Assembly: GCA_020047775.1 (NCBI GenBank)
Contig: JAIFNK010000039.1
Span: 1-7,945, forward strand
Direction: 5' to 3'
Source: Akkermansia sp.
GTDB lineage: Bacteria > Verrucomicrobiota > Verrucomicrobiia > Verrucomicrobiales > Akkermansiaceae
Length of the DNA stretch: 7,945 nucleotides
A program made the translations under genes and the position numbers. Shown here piece by piece: positions 5,344 through 7,945 of this stretch. Each line of letters opens with the position of its first letter. The stretch's first letter is position 1. The notes under the pieces were generated by a model. That model was not told the DNA's origin. It did no database searches and saw only the letters and a program-made list of their open reading frames with translations.

Positions 5344-5571
5344 ATGAAAATTACCAACGTCACTATCACCCCCATACCACGGCCGATGCCAGAAGGCATG
5401 TTCGATCCCATGCCAGAAGTCATCGCGACCTTCGAGGATGGCTCCACCAAAACTATCTTCTCGTTCTACCCGGACGAAGTTTCGTTCGAGCCATCCGAGT
5501 TCACCGGACTCACCGAAGAGGAGGCGCACAGCCTCTTCCAAAAGAAAGACACCGCCTATCTCCGCGCATGA
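5344..5571 (+). CDS. Small conserved protein of unknown function (75 residues)
   Basis: The protein begins MKITNVTITPIPRPMPEG, continues with DPMPEVIATFEDGSTKTIF, and has the motif FSFYPDEVSF (about residues 39-48) and LTEEEAHSLFQKKDTAYL near the C-terminus. It is acidic, compact, beta-strand-rich in the first half and helical at the end, with no signal peptide or membrane segment. I have seen unnamed proteins of this pattern in accessory regions, but no function is known to me. ATG 5344 is preceded by CCGATCCACACACATCC, an SD-less leader. Its stop codon overlaps the next start (ATGA at 5568-5571), so the two are very probably translated together. It is the first gene of a four-gene cluster. 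Confidence 0.75.
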   Translation: MKITNVTITPIPRPMPEGMFDPMPEVIATFEDGSTKTIFSFYPDEVSFEPSEFTGLTEEEAHSLFQKKDTAYLRA

Positions 5572-5816
5572 ACACTCCTGCTACTACCTTCACCGTATTC
5601 TGTCAGGAAACCGGCGGCACCGGCACCATCCATATCGCATCCGTCGAGGCTGCCGATTTGGAAGCTGCCATCATCGCCGGAAAACAACAATGCATCGACG
5701 ATTGGTCCACTGGGTCCACACCTGACGAAAGCCGGTGGAATGAGGAAGCCATCCACTGCCTCGGCATCGCCGCAGGCAACATCGAAATCCTCCACTGGGA
5801 AGACCAGTCGGAGTGA
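5568..5816 (+). CDS. Small conserved protein of unknown function (82 residues)
   Basis: The protein begins MNTPATTFTVFCQETGGTGT, then IHIASVEAADLEAAIIAG, a helix with KQQCIDDW, and ends HCLGIAAGNIEILHWEDQ. It is acidic, with an alternating strand and helix pattern and no export signal. The string TVFCxETxGTGTIHI recurs in unnamed proteins that I associate with plasmids and integrative elements, but no function is assigned. The residues SRWNEEAIHCLGIAAG look like the conserved end domain. It overlaps the previous gene by four bases (ATGA) and is followed after 12 bases by the next, so it is an operon member. Confidence 0.75.
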   Translation: MNTPATTFTVFCQETGGTGTIHIASVEAADLEAAIIAGKQQCIDDWSTGSTPDESRWNEEAIHCLGIAAGNIEILHWEDQSE

Positions 5817-5828
5817 CCCAACACCGCA

Positions 5829-6062
5829 ATGAAACAACCGATCCCCCGCAACGGCATCGGCCCTCTCAAGGTCGGCAACCGCGTTCAGATCGTGCCCGAG
5901 TGGCAGGATCCGGGCGACGACCAATACGAGCGCTTCGTCATCGAGGCTCCCGACGATTGCACCCGGGTCCGCATCCAGGCGCATGTCCCCAAGCTCATCT
6001 TCCAACCCACCGAATGGATCGAGGCAGATCACCTGCTTCTTCTCCCCACCGATAACCAATAA
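5829..6062 (+). CDS. Small protein with an SH3-like beta-barrel pattern (77 residues)
   Basis: The sequence GPLKVGNRVQIVPEWQDPGD, followed by QYERFVIEAPDDCTRVRIQA and ending EWIEADHLLLLP, has the short-strand, GD-turn pattern of small SH3-like or Tudor-like barrels (KVGxRVxI opening, a strand in the middle, a closing strand). No catalytic residues stand out. Similar unnamed proteins containing KPEWQDxGDD strings are known to me without function. It begins 12 bp after the previous stop codon with no Shine-Dalgarno sequence and is followed after 28 bp by the next gene, so it belongs to the same transcription unit. A role in binding nucleic acid or a partner protein is only a guess from the fold pattern. 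Confidence 0.7.
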   Translation: MKQPIPRNGIGPLKVGNRVQIVPEWQDPGDDQYERFVIEAPDDCTRVRIQAHVPKLIFQPTEWIEADHLLLLPTDNQ

Positions 6063-6090
6063 CTCCTAACCTAAAACCTCATTGATCCCC

Positions 6091-6273
6091 ATGAAAACCA
6101 CCATCAAGGACAACGTCCTCCACATCGAAATCCCACTGCATGCGCCGCGTCCGTCTGCCACCGGCAAAACGCTCACCGTCGCCAGCAGCAACGGCAACAA
6201 GGAGACTGAAGCAACGATTAACGGCAAACCAGTTATCGTCGGCATCAACGCCTACATCAAGCCGGTCGGATAA
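6091..6273 (+). CDS. Small conserved protein of unknown function (60 residues)
   Basis: ATG 6091 gives MKTTIKDNVLHIEIPL, then PSATGKTLTVASSNGNKETE and a C-terminal INGKPVIVGINAYIKPVG. A TTG three codons earlier (6082) is an unlikely start. The pattern is all beta strand, with the recurrent string SxTGKTLxVASxxGN and a final VxVGxNAYI. I have seen this string in short unnamed proteins encoded on plasmids and genomic islands; none has a known role. The GKT is not a Walker A (no GxxxxGK context). It is the last gene of the cluster; its stop codon is followed at once by an octamer tandem repeat and a terminator-like hairpin. Confidence 0.7.
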   Translation: MKTTIKDNVLHIEIPLHAPRPSATGKTLTVASSNGNKETEATINGKPVIVGINAYIKPVG

Positions 6274-6276
6274 AAG

Positions 6277-6308
6277 CTGAAACGCTGAGAAGCTGAAATT
6301 CTGAAATC
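6277..6308. repeat. Octamer tandem repeat, four units of CTGARANN
   Basis: CTG recurs exactly every eight bases at 6277, 6285, 6293 and 6301 (CTGAAACG, CTGAGAAG, CTGAAATT, CTGAAATC). It starts four bases after the stop codon at 6273 and abuts the following hairpin. It could be a protein-binding or RNA-binding array, or slippage-generated sequence. Confidence 0.7.
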
Positions 6309-6355
6309 AGCCGGAGAAACGCGCATCGCCGCAGTCCTCCGGCTCTTTCTCTTTC
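6309..6355 (+). terminator. Hairpin with CTTTCTCTTT tail before dnaN-like gene
   Basis: AGCCGGAG (6309-6316) pairs perfectly with CTCCGGCT (6337-6344) around a 20-nt loop, followed by CTTTCTCTTT. It plausibly ends the 5344-6273 operon. The dnaN-like start at 6381 comes only 36 bp later. The arm end and tail (CCGGCTCTTTC) resemble those of the hairpin at 5273-5323. Confidence 0.55.
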
Positions 6356-6380
6356 CTGAAAACTGAACACTAGCAAACTT

Positions 6381-7535
6381 ATGAACATCCCATCCAATAC
6401 CCTGCGTGATGCGAAGCGACTCTTCGGACGCTTGAAGCATCTGCGCTGCAAGCTGCCGGTACTCAACCACCTGCTACTCACCGCCGGGCAGAACGGTATC
6501 CAGCTCGCTGCCACTGATCTCGATCACTGGCTCGAAACGCAGATCTCCGATCAACCCACCGAATCCGCGTGCTTCCTGATCCCACCCGCAGCGATGGACG
6601 CTGCTTGCCGCGCGGACAAGGGCAGCAACGTCACAATGGATGTACGCGGCGGCAAACGCTCACGCGAGATCCGCCTCACTATCCAATGCGGCGGCATCAC
6701 CGCGACATCCGCCTATCCAACCCTCGACCCGAGCGAACTCCCATCGCGGCCGCTCACCATCGGCACCGTAACCGAGCTGCCGCCCGCCACTATGGAAGGG
6801 CTGGAGAGCGTCGCCGGTTGTGCCTCCACCGACGCCAGTCGCCAGATCCTCAACGGCGTGTTGTTCACGCCCGAGGACGGCGGACGTCTGGTAGCTACCG
6901 ACGGCAAACGCCTCGCCTGTTGTCCGGCCACCGTGCCGGCCCAGTCGTTCGTCCTGCCTCTTGCGGCCTGCCGCATCCTCGGCCACCCGGACTTCACTGC
7001 CGGGCCGGCCGCCGTCACATGGATCGATCACAAGGATCCGGAAAAGCGCCAAGTGGCCATACGCTGCGGACGACACCATTTGGTGTCAAATCCGCTCGTC
7101 GGCAACTACCCCAACTACAAGCAGGTGATCCCGGCCTACGCGGACCAGATGGCCGTCATCCCGCACGACCGCAAACCGGGCGTCATCGCCTGGCTGCGGT
7201 CTGTGGGCAAAGACCAAGCCTCCGTGCGGCTCGATTGGCACAAGCGCGGCCAGCTCGCCCTGACCCACCGCGACGTCAACGGCCATTCGTCCATGATGCA
7301 AGTTCCCGTCGAGATCCACGGCAGCCCGCCAGTGATCGCGTTCAACGCGCGCTACTTGGCTGAAGCCTTGGAAATCGGAAGCACCCTCTGCTTCAGCGAC
7401 GAACTCAGCCCGGGCATCTGCCGCCACCCCACCGGTCGCTTCTGCGTCATCATGCCGATGCGCGTAACGATCCCAGCCGGGACCAATGCCACTGACTCCG
7501 CTCCGCCGCCGCAACACGCACAGGCCGCCGCCTGA
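6381..7535 (+). CDS. dnaN: DNA polymerase III beta sliding clamp, accessory copy
   Basis: The predicted protein has 384 residues with the three-domain clamp pattern: LPVLNHLLL and ATDLD (25-48) in domain 1, STDASRQILNGVLF (149-162) and LVATDGKRLA (170-179) in domain 2, VGNYPNYKQVIP (240-251), FNARYLAEAL (321-330) and the C-terminal MPMRV (358-362) in domain 3. The sites that form the partner-binding pocket in E. coli DnaN (TDGxRL, the YPxYxxVIP loop and the MPMR end) are kept, so it can probably bind polymerase or repair partners. The normal MPMRL terminus is followed by an unusual 22-residue Pro/Ala-rich tail ending QHAQAAA. No dnaA, recF or gyrB is adjacent, so this is unlikely to be the chromosomal dnaN locus; an accessory or element-borne clamp is inferred. 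The start at 6381 has no Shine-Dalgarno sequence. Confidence 0.92.
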   Translation: MNIPSNTLRDAKRLFGRLKHLRCKLPVLNHLLLTAGQNGIQLAATDLDHWLETQISDQPTESACFLIPPAAMDAACRADKGSNVTMDVRGGKRSREIRLTIQCGGITATSAYPTLDPSELPSRPLTIGTVTELPPATMEGLESVAGCASTDASRQILNGVLFTPEDGGRLVATDGKRLACCPATVPAQSFVLPLAACRILGHPDFTAGPAAVTWIDHKDPEKRQVAIRCGRHHLVSNPLVGNYPNYKQVIPAYADQMAVIPHDRKPGVIAWLRSVGKDQASVRLDWHKRGQLALTHRDVNGHSSMMQVPVEIHGSPPVIAFNARYLAEALEIGSTLCFSDELSPGICRHPTGRFCVIMPMRVTIPAGTNATDSAPPPQHAQAAA

Positions 7536-7566
7536 GCTGGGAGGAGACACAGTCACGCCGATGAAA

Positions 7567-7612
7567 TCCCCGGAGTCCCACGCACGGGATTCCGGGGACG
7601 TTGCGGTTTTTT
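7567..7612 (+). terminator. Strong terminator after the clamp gene
   Basis: A 13-bp stem with one G-U pair (7567-7579 with 7586-7598) closes a six-base loop. A run of six T (7607-7612) starts eight bases after the stem, a little further than usual. It lies 31 bp after the dnaN-like stop codon and is the clearest terminator in the window. Confidence 0.8.
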
Positions 7613-7647
7613 ACCCCTCGTCCTCCTTCAACTCCTTCCGGAGAAAC

Positions 7648-7669
7648 CGCTGTCAAAGCGCTGTCAAAG
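7648..7669. repeat. Two tandem copies of CGCTGTCAAAG
   Basis: CGCTGTCAAAG (7648-7658) is repeated exactly at 7659-7669, one helical turn apart. On the minus strand each unit reads CTTTGACAGCG. The site is 52 bp upstream of the Zn-ribbon gene, where it could be a regulator site. Confidence 0.65.
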
Positions 7670-7721
7670 CGATCTTGGCAACACGGATCGGAAAGTTACG
7701 CTCCTGCTCAATTACAACGCC

Positions 7722-7945
7722 ATGAGTTTGACATCCAAGGAACGCGGCGAGCGCGAAAAACAAAGGCGCGAAACCGCCAACGCACGGATGCGCGAAAAAG
7801 TGGCGTCAGCCAGAAGGCGCGGTATTTGCCGCTGCGGCGGGAAGCTGGACAAAAAGCCGGGCACCAGACGGAACTACAGCACCTGCCCGGACTGTCGGGA
7901 AAAGGCCACGGCCTCAGCCACTCGCTACTACCGCGAGGGTCCATT
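7722..7945 (+). CDS. Putative Zn-ribbon protein, 3' end outside the window
   Basis: The frame opens at ATG 7722 and stays open to the window end (74 codons). It starts with a highly charged helical segment (SKERGEREKQRRETANARMR), followed by CRC (Cys36, Cys38) and CPDC (Cys55-Cys58), a CxC-x16-CxxC arrangement that should bind one zinc ion. Between and after these the sequence is basic (KKPGTRRNYS). Such short Arg/Lys-rich proteins with a Cys ribbon are common in phages and plasmids, usually without a known role; nucleic-acid binding is likely by analogy. No Shine-Dalgarno sequence is visible. The tandem 11-mers lie just upstream, and the clamp terminator separates it from the previous gene, so it is probably transcribed on its own. 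Confidence 0.7.
   Translation, partial: MSLTSKERGEREKQRRETANARMREKVASARRRGICRCGGKLDKKPGTRRNYSTCPDCREKATASATRYYREGP

Noticed and set aside
6569..7363. 264-codon open frame within the clamp gene
   Set aside because: Arg/Pro-rich shadow of the dnaN-like gene; the clamp frame has all family motifs.
7708..7944. 78-codon minus-strand frame at the right edge
   Set aside because: It overlaps the Zn-ribbon gene on the plus strand, which has a clear Cys pattern; the minus frame has none.

Overview
The window reads as an accessory or mobile stretch of a fairly GC-rich bacterial genome: a megaplasmid, integrative element or genomic island. Most genes have no Shine-Dalgarno sequence and instead start after A/C-rich leaders. 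The small unknown proteins and the intergenic palindromes fit a Verrucomicrobiota-type host best, but that assignment is an inference from style, not proof. No chromosomal housekeeping neighbourhood is visible: the sliding-clamp gene is not next to dnaA or recF. No tRNA, rRNA or CRISPR array was seen.

Layout. (1) 1-1396, plus strand: a Ycf46-like AAA+ ATPase, cut by the left window edge. (2) About 1451-1525: the 3' end (domains V and VI) of a group II intron, with no reverse transcriptase left. (3) 1525-2454, minus strand: a visibly AT-richer pair, a small putative lipoprotein and a HEPN-like protein, with palindromic operator-like sites at 2477-2518 upstream. (4) 2697-2928: two tandem copies of a roughly 100-bp palindromic repeat, then an ATP-dependent DNA ligase with an N-terminal WGR domain (2957-4063), then a third copy at 4142-4185. 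(5) A short unknown gene (4403-4681), a fourth repeat copy (4727-4762), and two overlapping small membrane-protein frames (4858-5236). (6) 5344-6273: four tightly packed small conserved-unknown genes bracketed by hairpins. (7) 6381-7535: an accessory beta sliding clamp (dnaN-like) followed by a strong terminator. (8) 7722-7945: the start of a Zn-ribbon protein, cut by the right edge.

Functionally the recognisable core is DNA replication and repair: a clamp, a nick-sealing ligase with a nucleic-acid-binding WGR domain, an AAA+ ATPase and a putative Zn-binding protein. The most unusual items are the WGR-ligase fusion, the four-copy palindromic repeat family around it, a perfect Shine-Dalgarno sequence followed by ATT instead of a normal start codon at 5016-5029, and hairpins that end only about 31-36 nt before the next start codon.
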